Source: Calycina herbarum
Lineage: Eukaryota; Ascomycota; Leotiomycetes; Helotiales; Pezizellaceae
Direction of reading: 5' to 3'
Length of the DNA: 64,000 bases
Assembly: GCA_001414485.1 (NCBI GenBank)
Contig: LLEY01000019.1
Coordinates: 1 to 64,000 of the forward strand
Shown: positions 45,912 to 57,700 of the stretch, piece by piece
Numbering within the stretch: the stretch's first letter is position 1
Layout of the letters: every line of letters starts with the position of its first letter
Position numbers and translations under genes: made by a program
Notes under the pieces: model-generated
What the model saw: the letters and a program-made list of their open reading frames with translations, nothing else
What the model was told of the DNA's origin: nothing
Database searches by the model: none

Positions 45912-48900
45912 ATGGGATCCATCGTTGGAGATGGAGACAGTCAGGGTACTGATGAAGATCATGCCCCTTCTTCACCCGATCTTACACCCCCAGATCAAGC
46001 TCCAGATGGAGACTGGAACGAAGAATCGAAAGGGGATGTCGGCACGATAGAGTCTTCTATTGTGCAATCTCTCCTTACCGAAACAAACGCGACAACTCCC
46101 CTCGATGAGATCAGCGCGTCAGCTTCAACTGAAGTTTTATCTACCGGCTCCATCTCTGGTATCGCTTCACCTCCAGATTTGTCTTTCGCCAATACACCCA
46201 AAGACTCTGGAAATGAAGACGCAGCCTCGGTTTTAGAAATCGATAAGTACTGCGACTATTCATGCACGGACTGCAAAGCTGATGCTGTATAGAAATACAA
46301 AACAACGAGACTTGGGAAACGAGTACAGATGACCCTCAAAAGGGCGAATCAGATGAACACGAGATCTTTCCGAAACCCTCCATTGATGATACACTCACTT
46401 GCAAAGCTGAAGAACATCCAGAAACTCAACACATTGCCGCAAACACCGAAACAGAAGCGACTGTTTATGCGAGGCCGGTGTCTCCAGGAGGGGTTCCAGG
46501 ATGGGTAAGCCCTCCAGGCTTCTGGGATACCAAATTTGGAGCCGCCTACACAACTGAAAAGACAGAAATCCAATCAGGCGAGAAATTTACAAGCTGGGAC
46601 AAGGCTGATGTGGATGGTACACATCTGGCAGAGGCGGAAGCCCTGAAGGAAAAGATTAAAGCTGATGAGGAAGCAGAGAGAGCACTGAAGAAAAAGAAAG
46701 AAGAGGACGAAATAGCAGAGAAAGCCCTGAAGAAAAAGAAGGAGGAGGATAAAAAAGTTGAGAAGATTCTAAAAGAGGTTGAGGCGTTGGTTGGGTGTGA
46801 TAAGATCAAATCGCAATTCAAGAAGATAAAAGTACGAGTGGACACAGCAAAACAGCAAGGAGAAGAGATCGCAAGGGATCAATTGAACATTGCACTGCGT
46901 GGGAATCCCGGCACAGGTAATGTCCCGTTCCCTAGTAAGATTTGGAAAGGATAATGTTTTCCGGGACTTTTGACGGCGACTTGCTAACATTACCAAGGAA
47001 AAACGCGTATTGCTCACTTATATGCCGAGTTTCTGCACGTACGGCATCCTGAATGCACCAAAAAGTCGGATTAACTAAATGGCAAATAGGAAATCGCAAA
47101 TCGCAAATCGCAAAGTGTCGCTTTTTATAAGTATATAAATAGTTAAATTCCTTTACCCTCGTTCTCCCTTCTCCCCCTCTCTCTTACTACCCTACACCTA
47201 TAAAGCTATCTTTATCAAGACCGAATAGTCTCCTCCACAGGATAACAAGTATTACATGTATAACGTGACATCGCCCCCTCACTCTATCGCCTCCTTACTA
47301 TTACCTAGCTATCGTATCGCTTTCTTACTATTATTTCTCGATAAATAATAGAGAGTGAGAGAGGGGGGGAGATAGGAAGAGGGGAAGAGGGGGGGGGGGG
47401 GCTTACTACTTTCCTAAACTCCCCTTACCTACGCTAGGAAAAACTTTCTACTGAAATGTTTGCTTACTAGCCTCGCCCCCTCTCCTCTTTACACTTACTT
47501 ATATACAATGTATAGAAGAAGGGAAAGAGTAGCAAGAGAGAGTAAGAAGTATTATAGTACTCTCCTACCTCTTTTATAAAGGGACAGAATAAGCTTAGGG
47601 GCTTAAATAACAATTATTAAGTTCTACTAAATACTTGACTTTTGCGATTAGCGATTAGCGATTTGCGATTTAGTTGATTCCGACTTTTTGGTGTATCCAG
47701 GACGCCCTAGCACGCCCTAAACATCCTGCCGAGAGCATCTTGTACCTGTGATTTAAGTGCGATCAAAATGAGATTTATCGACGGTATCAGAGGAGTTCCC
47801 GATGAGCTCAGAAAAAATAATGGGGTACTTTTATCTCCACTTCCAATACATTCACAAACTAACCCACCTCTGCCAGGTTGTTTTTATTAATAACGCGCAT
47901 CAAGTAGCGGACCCCTAATTCGATTGCCATACGAACTTTTTCCATTTCCTCGATGAAATTGAGAAACCCCAAATGGCCTGGATCTACATTTTTGCTGGTC
48001 ACAACGAAGGAATGGAGAAATTGCTTGGGTATACACCACGTGCTAGAAGACTTATTCCCAACGACTTTAAGCTTCCTAATTTTTCTGAAACCGAACTACT
48101 TGCCAGTTTTGCGAAATGCTTGGAATCTCGATTTGGGGAAAATTTGGAAGTAGAAGGAGGTGTGAAGGGCCTTTACTCGCGTATCCTTGTACGGAAGGTG
48201 ACAGCGGAGCAGGATTCAGAAGGGTTTGAAACCGCCCATACCGTCATAAATGCAGTAATAAACATTCGTAATCGGCAAACCGAACGAGTCAATCGACTTA
48301 AAGAGATAGGGGAAAGCGCGAACGAGGTTTTGGTTGCTCGAGAAGACCTCCTAGGACCCGAGCGAGAAGATGCTTTGAGCAAAAGTGCAGCGTGGAAGGA
48401 GCTACAACAAATGGTTAGTCTTGAAGATATTATTGCTTCAATCAAGAGCCTGTTACTCTTGACAAAGGCCAACCGTCACGGCGAACTACAAGAAAAAGCA
48501 CCACTCAATGTTACGTTAAACCGATTGTTTCTAGGTGGACCTGGGACTGGAAAGACTACGGTTGCCAAGCTTTATGGAAAAGTCCTTGCCAATATAGGTA
48601 AGTAGGTTGGTTTCCCGTTACACGAACGATCTAGGAGAATAGCAAAGTCTAAATGCTGATTGTTCGAGACTAACTCGCACACTATATTTTATTATTCGAA
48701 GTGGTTTGGAATAATCAATGATTCTCCGAGATGATCTAGTACAATGTCGCCACCAAATTTATTTTAATTCCAGGGAAATAGCTAACAAAAAACAGGTCTC
48801 CTCTCCAGTTCTGAAGTCATGGTCCGAAACCCTTCCGACTTTGTTGGCCAGTATATTGGGGACTCAGAGATGAACACAAATTAGATCTTGAATGCCTCCA

Positions 48901-50273
48901 AGGGGAAGGTTTTGTTGATTGACGAGGCGTACATGCTCTATCCAGGAGGCCGTGACGGATCTGATAACACAGATTCCTACAGAATTGGTGTTATTGATGC
49001 CCTCGTAGCTAGAATCCAGAACGTTCCGGGTGAAGATCGCTGTGTAATTCTTATGGGATACACAGAACCAATGCTGGAAATGCTTCGAAAGGGTAACCCG
49101 GGTTTGGCTCGCCGGTTTCCACTTGAAGATGCATTCCACTTCCCCGACTTCAGCATCGAGAAATTGGGAGATATTCTGGATCTGAAAGCAAAGAAGCAGG
49201 ACGTCAAACTGTCTCCTGTGGCAAGAAAGATTGTTATGCACAGGCTCGGACTGGTTAGAGAACGACCGAATCTCGGAAATGGTAGTGAAGTCGAAAATAT
49301 GCTAAGCCGGGCAAAACTTTCAAATCCAAAAAGATCGCCAGCTGATTTTTCCTCCGATTCCGAAATTATTCTTGAGCCACACGATTTCGATGCAAGCTAC
49401 GAGAGGATACTTTCCAGAAGCTCAAGTTCCCAGAATTCGTTTAGCAATTGGATTGGCCAAGAGGAAATCGTCGCCCAATTTCAAGGATATCAACAGATGG
49501 TGGAAGGAATGCGAATGAACAATATCGACCCACGCCCACATATTCCGTTCACATACATTTTCAAAGGCCCCCCGGGAACCGGCAAAACCACAACAGCACG
49601 AAAAATTGGAGATATATTCTACCAAATGGGATTTTTACCTGAGCCATCAGTGATAGAATACACGGCCACAGACCTGGTTGGGAAGTATCTTGGGCACACA
49701 GGTCCGAAAGTCATCAATCTACTTGAAAAAGCTTTGGGTAAAGTTTTATTCATTGACGAAGCATACCGACTTGCGCCAGCGGAAGGCAACTGTGGATCTT
49801 ACCAACAGGAAGCTTTGAGGAGTTAGTGGATTCCATGACGAAGCTCTGATATGCTGGAAAGCTTGTCATTGTTCTGGCAGGTTACGAAGAAGACATGAAT
49901 GCACTTCTGGGTTCAACCTGGGTCTCGCAAGTCGATTTGCCACCGAGGTTATTTTTCATCCAATGACCCCTGGAGAGTCGTTGAAGTTACTTCGACAGCG
50001 AGTTGGAGAGATTGGAATTGAGCTAATAAGCGAGTACTCTCAGGATAGCAAGGGTGTAGTTATGGACCCCCTGGTTTTCAAACTTTTCCTTGACCTGGCG
50101 GCTACCGCTTCTTAGGCAAACGGTCGGGATGTCAAAACTTTGGTGAAGACATTGATTGGAGACACTTTTAAGCAATCTGCTGATGGTGGCAAACCTTCCA
50201 TGTCCGTTCCATTTCCCAGATTAGTTTCTACTATGCAGGCGATGCTGGAACTGAGACAGAGGAGAGAGAGTTA
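45912..50273 (+). pseudogene. Triple AAA+ (CbxX/CfqX-type) ATPase gene, broken and MITE-interrupted
   Basis: Start ATG 45912; an acidic N-terminus; a frameshift near 46285; a Lys/Glu coiled coil (ALKKKKEEDEIAEKALKKKK). AAA-1 has Walker A GNPGTGKT split by the intron 46917-46997, and its sequence breaks at the MITE (47056-47693). After the MITE the Walker B position reads VVFINNAH, then TAA follows VADP (near 47920). AAA-2 has GGPGTGKTT and IDEAYML, with TAG after MNTN near 48883. AAA-3 has GPPGTGKTT and FIDEAYRL. Frameshifts near 49815 and 49915 bracket a TGA (about 49847), and TAG follows LAATAS near 50113. The C-terminus ends MLELRQRRES at 50273. Such multi-AAA proteins of about 1100 residues are common in filamentous fungi, with unknown function. 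This copy cannot encode one. Confidence 0.8.
47056..47693. mobile_element. MITE with 60-bp inverted ends inserted in the AAA+ gene
   Basis: A 638-bp element. The left end CACCAAAAAGTCGGATTAAC (47056) and the reverse complement of the right end, CACCAAAAAGTCGGAATCAA (47693 inward), match for about 60 bases with small differences. Subterminal AAATCGC tandem repeats follow at both ends. It is flanked by TG (47054-47055) and TA (47694-47695), consistent with a TA target duplication in which one copy has mutated. The interior is C/T-rich on the left and G/A-rich on the right, with a G run of 13 near 47389. There is no transposase frame. It separates the first AAA P-loop region from the rest of that domain. 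Confidence 0.75.
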
Positions 50274-50857
50274 GAAAGGGAGAGGGACCTTGAGCGGAGG
50301 AAATGGACCATACCTTTTATATTGGGCGTCTTATTCTAGGGCAATGGACTTGGTAATAAAAAGTCCTTCGAAATTCGGAGGGGGAATTATCAGAGACTAG
50401 ATGTGCTAACCAAGTCATATGAAGCAGTGTACAAGAATTGATGTCAATAACGCGGTGCAAATGCTGTTTACTTGCGATCAGCTTGGCTGGTTAATGAATT
50501 CGTACAATTACTAAAATACTCACTATTCCAGAACTGACGAAAGGGTATCTTTTGTTTCTGAAACAAAAATCTACGCCCATGGTAGAGTACGAGGAAATAT
50601 GGGCTAGATGTTATTGTATAGAGATTCATCACCTAATCTCTCTAAACTACCTCGTCGCGCTCGTGACCTAGTCTAATTCATAAAAGATAATGCATGTGTG
50701 CTAACTAATTAATTCAAAGGTTTCATTAAATACAATTTGCCAAGACTGACATTTACATTCCCCAAACAACTCGAATCTCCCGTCGCCCCACCCATGCATA
50801 TCATGTGACCCAACTCAACCTCCCCAATTATCCACCTGCCACAAATTTAATTCCAAC
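50274..50857. other. Spacer, nothing recognised
   Basis: 3' flank of the AAA+ pseudogene and upstream region of the kinase gene. No gene seen. Confidence 0.5.
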
Positions 50858-52117
50858 ATGTTTCAAGAGCTTTATTTTAGAACGTGGACGGGAAAAAGAA
50901 TGTTTTGTATGAAAAGAGTTGCTGTTCACAAAAACCCAACGATTTCACTTATTCCCGTATTAACTGCTTGGGTTTTGCCCAATCACCTTTCACGAAAACA
51001 CCCCCCATCTCCACGTCGAAATATATCCTCCGGGGCAACGACTACGGCAAAAGAGCCTCTGAAACTGGGGCAAACACTGTGTGGCGATTTGGGGCTCACA
51101 TATACTATCCAAGAAGTACTTTCTGAAAGGCAGAACCCTTTATTATGTGTTTATCGTGCGAGGTGAATACCCGAAATCCACGCTGAGAAATTGGTACTAA
51201 CGAAAAGAAGCGCCGAAGGAGAGAATTTTATTGTGAAGAATATGATACCCGGGGAATACGAGTATCAACAAGACTTGCAGCAGCCATTATCTTCATGTCC
51301 TAACTTGCGGACGGTCGTAGATGGTCTACCAGGTCCTGAATTGTTCATCTATCCGTTTTTGCAAACCGATTTCCTTCAGTTTTCTCAGATGAACTTGACC
51401 GATGCAACCAGAAAGATTATGCTGAAGACCGCTCTCACTGGCTTGGCTGCTATGCATGATCGAAACATTATTCACACAGGTAAAAATTTCCATTTTTATG
51501 TATCTCTGCATATACTTCACGATAACCACTCGCTGACAAGAACCACCAGATATAAAACCAAATAACATTCTCTTGGACTATGAGGAGACAGATAGTATAT
51601 TCTCTATCAAAGGGTCCAAATTTCGGACTTGGAAGACTCGGTGATTCTTCCTCCTGGGAAGTACCTAAGGGAGGCACTGTGTGGCAACCAAATGTGGCGT
51701 AGTCCCGAGTCCTGGGCCCGAGCAGCCCAAGGTACTCCATCAGATATCTTCTCATTTGGCATTGTATCAATCTACGTAGTGCTGAAGGAAATGGTTTTTC
51801 GGGCCACCGATGAAGAATTGGCCGGGGATGACTCGTGGCGGTACGTTCTCAAACGCCATATCTCTCTTTTCGGCCAGGAAGATGGGTTTAAGGGCTTGTT
51901 ACAATGGATTGGCCAGGAGAATCCATTTTTTGATCGCCTCATTGCTCTTGCTGAAAGCTTCAAGAAGGAAGGGGTACCCAGAAAGCCGTTTGAGCTGCGA
52001 CATTATGTAGATGTGCAATTCCGGGATCTTGTTGGTCGGATGACAACATTGGATCCCGCGAAGAGAATTACAGCACGGGAAGCGTTGGAACATCCTTGGT
52101 TTAAGGAAGGTGTGTGA
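50858..52117 (+). pseudogene. Protein-kinase-fold gene with one frameshift
   Basis: Exons: 50858..51162, 51208..51479 and 51550..52117, with 45- and 70-nt introns. The N-lobe contains YTIQEVLSERQNPLLCVYRA and FIVKNMIPGEYEYQ (presumptive ATP-binding Lys in IVK). The catalytic loop reads HTDIKPNNILLDY (Thr for the usual Arg of HRD). The metal-binding site reads ISDLED in place of DFG, followed by SPESWARAAQGTPSDIFSFGI. The C-lobe ends TLDPAKRITAREALEHPWFKEGV. Between SIFSIKG and VQISDLED the frame shifts one base near 51611, just before the metal-binding motif, and no intron is possible there. Fungal accessory kinases of this type are abundant and uncharacterised. Either a recent pseudogene or a one-base assembly error. 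Confidence 0.68.
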
Positions 52118-52772
52118 AAAGGATCTTTTATGGGAAAGAGATTTAATAAGAAACGTTTTGCTGCAATTTGTCCAGTCTAGTTTTATGTTATGGGAGCTTC
52201 GTCAAGCCAATCACAAAAGCTGCCCCTCGAAGTTAAGTATTTTCTACGAACTATAAATTTTGTTTTATTAGCTATCTACCTATGTTTTATATATTCGCGA
52301 TTGGGTGACCCGTACGAGTTCATGATGTGGCATCGAAGTGATAGCCGGTGGGAACGCTGACTCACTATTATGAAACATCGTAGAACCTTGAAAGTTCACG
52401 AGACCTATGTTTTCATTCAGCTGGCGGCCGACATGTATCGTTATCAGTATCTAGTGCTCACCACATCGTCTCATTGCTATTTCGTGATTGGCTTTTAACA
52501 ATATCTTATTTAGCTCAAAAGACGAACGTGGGATGGGCGTCGAAGGTGGCCTCAATTTAGTCTGGTAATTGGTTGGATTAAACGATATTCATGCTCTAAA
52601 AACCTGAGAGCAACGAAAAGGATGTTTAAGAAGTTTTAGAAAACTACGTGCCAAAATGCTATAAGTTTGATGTATCCCACCCTCAAAAATGTCACATCGA
52701 TTTCACCACAATCAATCTACTAATCGTATCGAAATTGAACCCCAAAGACAATAAACTCAACCTATCATCACT
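52118..52772. other. Spacer and promoter of the peptide gene
   Basis: No gene. A TATAAG at 52660-52665 lies about 108 bases upstream of the ATG at 52773. Confidence 0.4.
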
Positions 52773-53041
52773 ATGCATATCTCCCTCATTCTTTTCGTCG
52801 GAATCTTTGGCGTGGCTTTGTCTGCTCCGCTTCCAGGTCCTGTTCCAGAAACAGGATATTATGCCGGCATTGCTAGTATGTTTCTTGCATTTCCAGAATA
52901 ACGAAGCACTCAAATGATAACCCTTTCCCCACAGAGTCCCGCAGCTACGGAACCGACGCCCCTGAGGCCTTTGCTGTCAAGCGTGGAGCCGAAGCCGAAG
53001 CAGGTTTAGAAGATCGCTGGTGCAGAGGAAGTTGTATGTGA
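52773..53041 (+). CDS. Small secreted peptide precursor, pheromone-like layout
   Basis: Two exons, join(52773..52875,52935..53041), give 69 residues. The intron is 59 nt with donor GTATGT and acceptor CCCACAG. Residues 1-18 form a clear signal peptide (MHISLILFVGIFGVALSA). A Pro/Gly-rich propeptide follows, then one dibasic Kex2 site, AVKR. The tail GAEAEAGLEDRWCRGSCM has three X-Ala dipeptides, the type removed by Ste13/DPAP in alpha-factor maturation, before a short Cys-pair peptide. Ascomycete alpha-pheromones show KR, then X-A/X-P pairs, then W-C-x3-G-x2-C; here only one copy occurs and the core is W-C-R-G-S-C. It could be a pheromone-like signal, a RiPP-type precursor or an effector. A GTATGT near 53034 could act as a donor and change the C-terminus. 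Confidence 0.6.
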
Positions 53042-53281
53042 AAGGAGACCCACTCGAACATTTGATATCAATGGCGACGAAGGAACGTGAGGATGAAATA
53101 GCGGCTTTGCGGACTCAAGCTCGGGTCGATTACAATCTCTTGAGTTTGCTTTTCGTTAGGGGAGGATTTGAATTTAGTTAAAGTTTTCATTCAAACATAA
53201 CCACTAGAAAAATACCAATATTAAGCGAGGGGGCTTCCCCATTACTTCGAGTCTTTAATGCATATCTACAACCCGTTATTC

Positions 53282-53911
53282 CTACGGCTCTCCAGGGGGT
53301 GGAAACACTCCTTCTGGGGGCGGAGGAGGTGGTGGTGCACGACCTATTGATATAATATCAAATATTAGCAACAGTTCTCCTTTCAAAAGAAAAATTGGAT
53401 GCGTAGAAGCCTTCGAATCGAAAAAGGAAAACAAACCAGAACCACCCCCTCTCCTCTTCTTATTCCTCGAACTAACACTCCGTCTACTACCTCTAGCTTT
53501 CATTCGTGCGAATTGCCTCGCTCGAAGGATATAAATATACAACACACCAAGTAACATCAAAAAACCTAACGTGACCCCAAAAACGATGCCTACAATTGTG
53601 GGTGTTGAGATTCCGGGATGTTGCATTTGGGGTGTTTGTGATGTGGAGGTGCTGGTACCAGTTGGAGTGGGTAGAGTGTTGTCGAGGAGGATGAGTGAGA
53701 TGAGTGTTGTTTGGGGCCGGGTTAGAGCTAGGGTTACGTAGTAGGGGTCTTGGTTTGCGTGTTGGTGCAAGTTTGTTGGCCTTCGAGGTTGGGCTGGTGA
53801 GTAGGTTAAGGAAGGGAGAGGGATTGCGGATTCGCAGTTTATTTTTGATGTTGGCGTTTCGGACAATATGGGGGTTGTTGTTTGAACCTTCAGGCGTGAA
53901 GGGGAAAACAT
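53282..53911 (-). CDS. Single-pass membrane protein, hypothetical
   Basis: A single open frame of 209 residues from an ATG at 53911. The N-terminal 95 residues are Thr/Pro/Ser-rich, possibly an O-glycosylated exterior. One membrane segment follows (about 104-127, IVGIVFGVTLGFLMLLGVLYIYIL) and then a strongly basic cytosolic stretch (RARQFARMKARGSRRS and NKKRRGGG). The tail is Pro-rich (APPPPPPPEGVFPPP). By the positive-inside rule the C-terminus is cytosolic. There is no N-terminal signal peptide, so the true start may lie elsewhere or the segment may act as a signal anchor. A cryptic intron near 53345-53385 is possible. It converges with the peptide gene. Confidence 0.5.
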   Translation of the reverse strand: MFSPSRLKVQTTTPILSETPTSKINCESAIPLPSLTYSPAQPRRPTNLHQHANQDPYYVTLALTRPQTTLISLILLDNTLPTPTGTSTSTSQTPQMQHPGISTPTIVGIVFGVTLGFLMLLGVLYIYILRARQFARMKARGSRRSVSSRNKKRRGGGSGLFSFFDSKASTHPIFLLKGELLLIFDIISIGRAPPPPPPPEGVFPPPGEP

Positions 53912-54741
53912 AGAGTTGTGATGCTTCGGTAATTTGTATTCTGGATTGACATCATAGGAGATTAGGGATCATAATTTAACAGCGCATTCTTGTATTGGTT
54001 CTAAACCCGAAGGTTTCACACTCCGTGGAGACTGCAACCAATTTGTAAAGGAAATCCCAGAATGAGGTAAAAACGTAAAGCAGCCTCGGACGGAATGGTT
54101 GGTGTAGAACTTCTTGGATCGCAATATCGCCTTGTCTGGTTGGGCTGAAAATGGGCTTGTAAAGAGCAGCCTCATACGGTTCGTTGGCGTTGTGGCGTAT
54201 GAAATTCAATTAGCCTAAAGCACTCAAGGATGCTTTCGTTGGGTTATGCATACCGAGAATGATTTTTACTCGTGGGTTTATAATGATGCATCATCTGGTA
54301 CGATGCTACTGGACAACGGAACAAGGATCAGCAAAATATCCTCCACTCACCCGTTGCCGTATTGTCATTGGTAAAGAAAATGACAATTTGAGAGGGTAGT
54401 TGTCACTTATCTTTCCTTCCAATTGGCCACGGGAAGGAGGGCTGAATGGTAAAGTAGATTTTGAGACTATCTAGAACACGTTATAGGAAACAAATCAATG
54501 AAAGTATCTGGAAAATCCACACTTCAATATTGCGAGCCACACACTTTACAAATTCGAGCCCTCACTCAGTTTCTCCCTTTCCCACCTTTGATCTTGACTT
54601 GCCACCTGCAGCACTTCGATGACCAAACACTTTCCTCCCCTCTTTCCCTCTTCTACCTTTCCCTCTCGACCTCCCACTACCCTTTCCCTTTCCACGAGTC
54701 CTCCTGCCCTTTCTCTTTACCCTCCTCTTGCGTCGGGCTAG
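53912..54741. other. Spacer, nothing recognised
   Basis: No supported gene. 54540-54740 is CT-rich (CCCTTTCCC, CTTTCC repeats) and lies 3' of the NLR gene, probably its 3' UTR. Confidence 0.45.
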
Positions 54742-57700
54742 TCACGGATCAGGAAACGTTCTCAAAAATTTCTCATATCCCTTGTAGGCAGCACTTGTAA
54801 GATATGCATCAACACCAAAAGCTTTCGAGAATCCACCACATGCCTCTCTCCACAACATTTTAGCCTCGTGGTGATAACTGGGACTGACTAATCCCATAGC
54901 TTCTGCAAGACGAGACTCTGCTTTTAGAGTTTCGGGATGGAGTTCTCCAACTGAGTGGCGGTAAGCTCTGTAGACAGTGTGAAAGATTGTTGCTGCTTCT
55001 GAATGACCAGCTGCTCCGCGTTCGCTTTTGGCAAGTGCAAAATTAGTCATACATTGAAGAGTCTTTTGATGTTGAGAGCCGAAGATAACTGTCAGGCCAT
55101 CGAGTGCTTTTCTGTGAAGTGCGTCGATTTCATCCAAGCAGTGTGACTTTTTGGCCGGATCTGTGGGCAGCTGCCATCTCATAATCTCTCCTTTCCAAGT
55201 CATGCTCTCATAAACTTGTGGATGGTTGTTTCCCAATAATTTGATCCTTCCCATCAAAGCAAGTTCAATCTTCTGTGATGCTTGGGAGTGTTCGCCAAGA
55301 CCAGAGAGAATTATTGCACGGAGATGGAGACTGGAAAGTTGATCTGGGTGGAAATCGTCCCCTGTGAGGGTGCCATGTGTTAGAATATCGGTTCTTTCGA
55401 CAAGCGCTTCCTCGCTGAGAGAATCCGCAGCTCGGCATCCTTCCTTCAGCCACAAGACCTCGGCCAGCTGATGTTTACTTGTCAACGTGTCTGGATGTGT
55501 AGTTGGCTCCATCCAAGGCCCCTGCTGTCTCACTGAGAGGGTAACACTGTTCATTTGCTCTGCTGCATCATACTTTCCACGACCTAGCATGATCAAAGCT
55601 CGATCGCTCCTGCAGCCAATAATGATGGGATGTGCTTCTGTCAACGTGGTGCTCAGTCGATTCGAAGAATCCACGAGCAGAGTCTCAACCTCATCAAATT
55701 CTGCCAAAGTGACAGTCGTGGAGAGAAGAGCCAGGGCTTTGACGATCTTACTTTGAAGCGTATCTGGATGGTCTTGTCCAAGAATGTTTTCTCTGCCACG
55801 AATAGCTTCTGACGCATAGTGAACAGCTTCTTCATATCTGCCTTCCATTCTCAGAATTGTTGACATATGGTGAAAACTGGAAAGAGTGTCGATGTGAGAG
55901 ATTCCAAAACTCGAAGTTCTACCGGCGAGTGATTTTCGACACTCTGTTGAAGCATCTAAATATCGACCCTTGAGCAAGAGTATCCATCCGTAATCATCCA
56001 TAGATTGCAACAAGTTGCTTGTTGAGGTGTCGCCCTTTTCTCGTGAGGTTTTTAATTCAAGGAAGATCTGAACTGCGGCATCATAGCGATCAGCACCTTC
56101 TGCTTGTTCTAGTCTCGCCTGCATCCTTCGTTTCCATAATTTGATTTCTTGGTCGTCATCGTCAGGGTAGGACTGCAAGGCAGCTTGGACCTCGCGATAC
56201 CTTCCAAGCAGATCAAGTAAGGTAATTTGTTCTTGCGAAATAATGAGATGATCTGCTGTCGGAGCAACAGAGAGAACATTCTTTGCCAACAAAGTCATCC
56301 TCAATGCGTCGTTATAACGCCCCCTTTGCGTGAAATACGACGATTCCTTTCGATGAATCTTGGCGATTGCTCTTCGTAGACAATTCACTTGAAGGTCACA
56401 TCCAGCAAGTACATGGGCAAAACAGTTTCTCCACCATGCCCTATCCTCATCATGGGAATTGGGGTACCAATCAGAAAATGTTGTGATGATTTCTTCATGC
56501 CACTCCCGTTCTTCTTTGATGTTCTCTTCGTCCGCCTCTGGTCGGTGTCCTTGTTGTATGCTCCGGATTGCTAAGTATACGAAAGGATGAATCGTGTAGG
56601 TTCCGTTGGTGCTATCTTCCACAACTAGAAAATGACCTTGTAATATGAACATTATAATAATCATGTCCAGCTGATCCATTCCCGAGAAGATGTCTCTTGG
56701 CACTGACTTTCCTCCAAGAAAATATATCTGGTAGAGGATTCGGGTTGCTTCCGGAAACTCGTTTCTGAAAGCCCGCACATCTGTCACCCCTTTTCCAACT
56801 ACCGAGAATCTATGGTCCGGATTTGAGTATCGATCAACCTTGCCGAACAGACGGAGCTTCATGATATCTCCACTTTTGTATAGTTGAAGAAACTGAGATA
56901 CCGTCATCCCAGCACTGGTAATAAGCCGCGCAACTTGAAGTATTGCCCGAGGAAGGTAAGCCATCAATTGTGCAACTTCCGAGATTTCGGCCGTCGAACC
57001 TTGTGCAAGGGGACCTAATCTGCCACGGAAAAGTATTTCGGATGCTTCAGCTTCTAGGTCTCTTAGTTCACAGAGACCATGTGGGCCAGCCAATTGTCGA
57101 CCACTCTGAGAACTTCTGGTAAGAAGAATGACGGTACCTGCGAAGAGGCGTAATTTGTTGAGCAATGGCCCATGTTCGCCAGGTTGAAGTAATGCTTCGA
57201 ATGATTCCCCCGGGTCAACAATGAGTAAGCTCTCGGCATTGTGTGTTGATTTGAGCCACTGGTCTAGTTGTGCTTCGGTCGTCGGAGTACTAGAAGGACT
57301 GGCATCTGGGGTTGATAGAAGATCGGCCGACTTGAACCAGTGGATGAAGGTTTTCGGTGAGACATCTCGTAACTGATAGGCAAACTCAACGGCCAGTTCA
57401 GTTTTCCTGGATATAGTTAGTGTTGCTTTTGCCAAAGAAAATACAACGACGGAAAATCGAGACATACCCAATACCGCCTAACCCGACAATTGCGATTCTT
57501 CCTTTATTTCCTGGCTTCCACATCGCGAACAACTTACTGAGAGCCGTAGAGCGCCCAACAAAGTTCGGATTTCGCGCGTACGGAACATTGAACACGGGCA
57601 TTGCTCCCTCGCCTGATTCCGAATGCGAAGGTGTATGTGAGTCCTCCTTGTCCGGGCTTCCGTCGCTGGACCCGTCCTTAGGAGTTTTGAGTCGTACAAC

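Noticed and set aside
47081..47125. AAATCGC tandem units as a telomere-like repeat
   Set aside because: They are short, occur as an inverted pair at both element ends, and fit subterminal transposon repeats better.
52773..53041. Calling the peptide gene a true alpha-pheromone gene
   Set aside because: Only one core copy, and the W-C-x3-G-x2-C spacing is not kept; called pheromone-like only.
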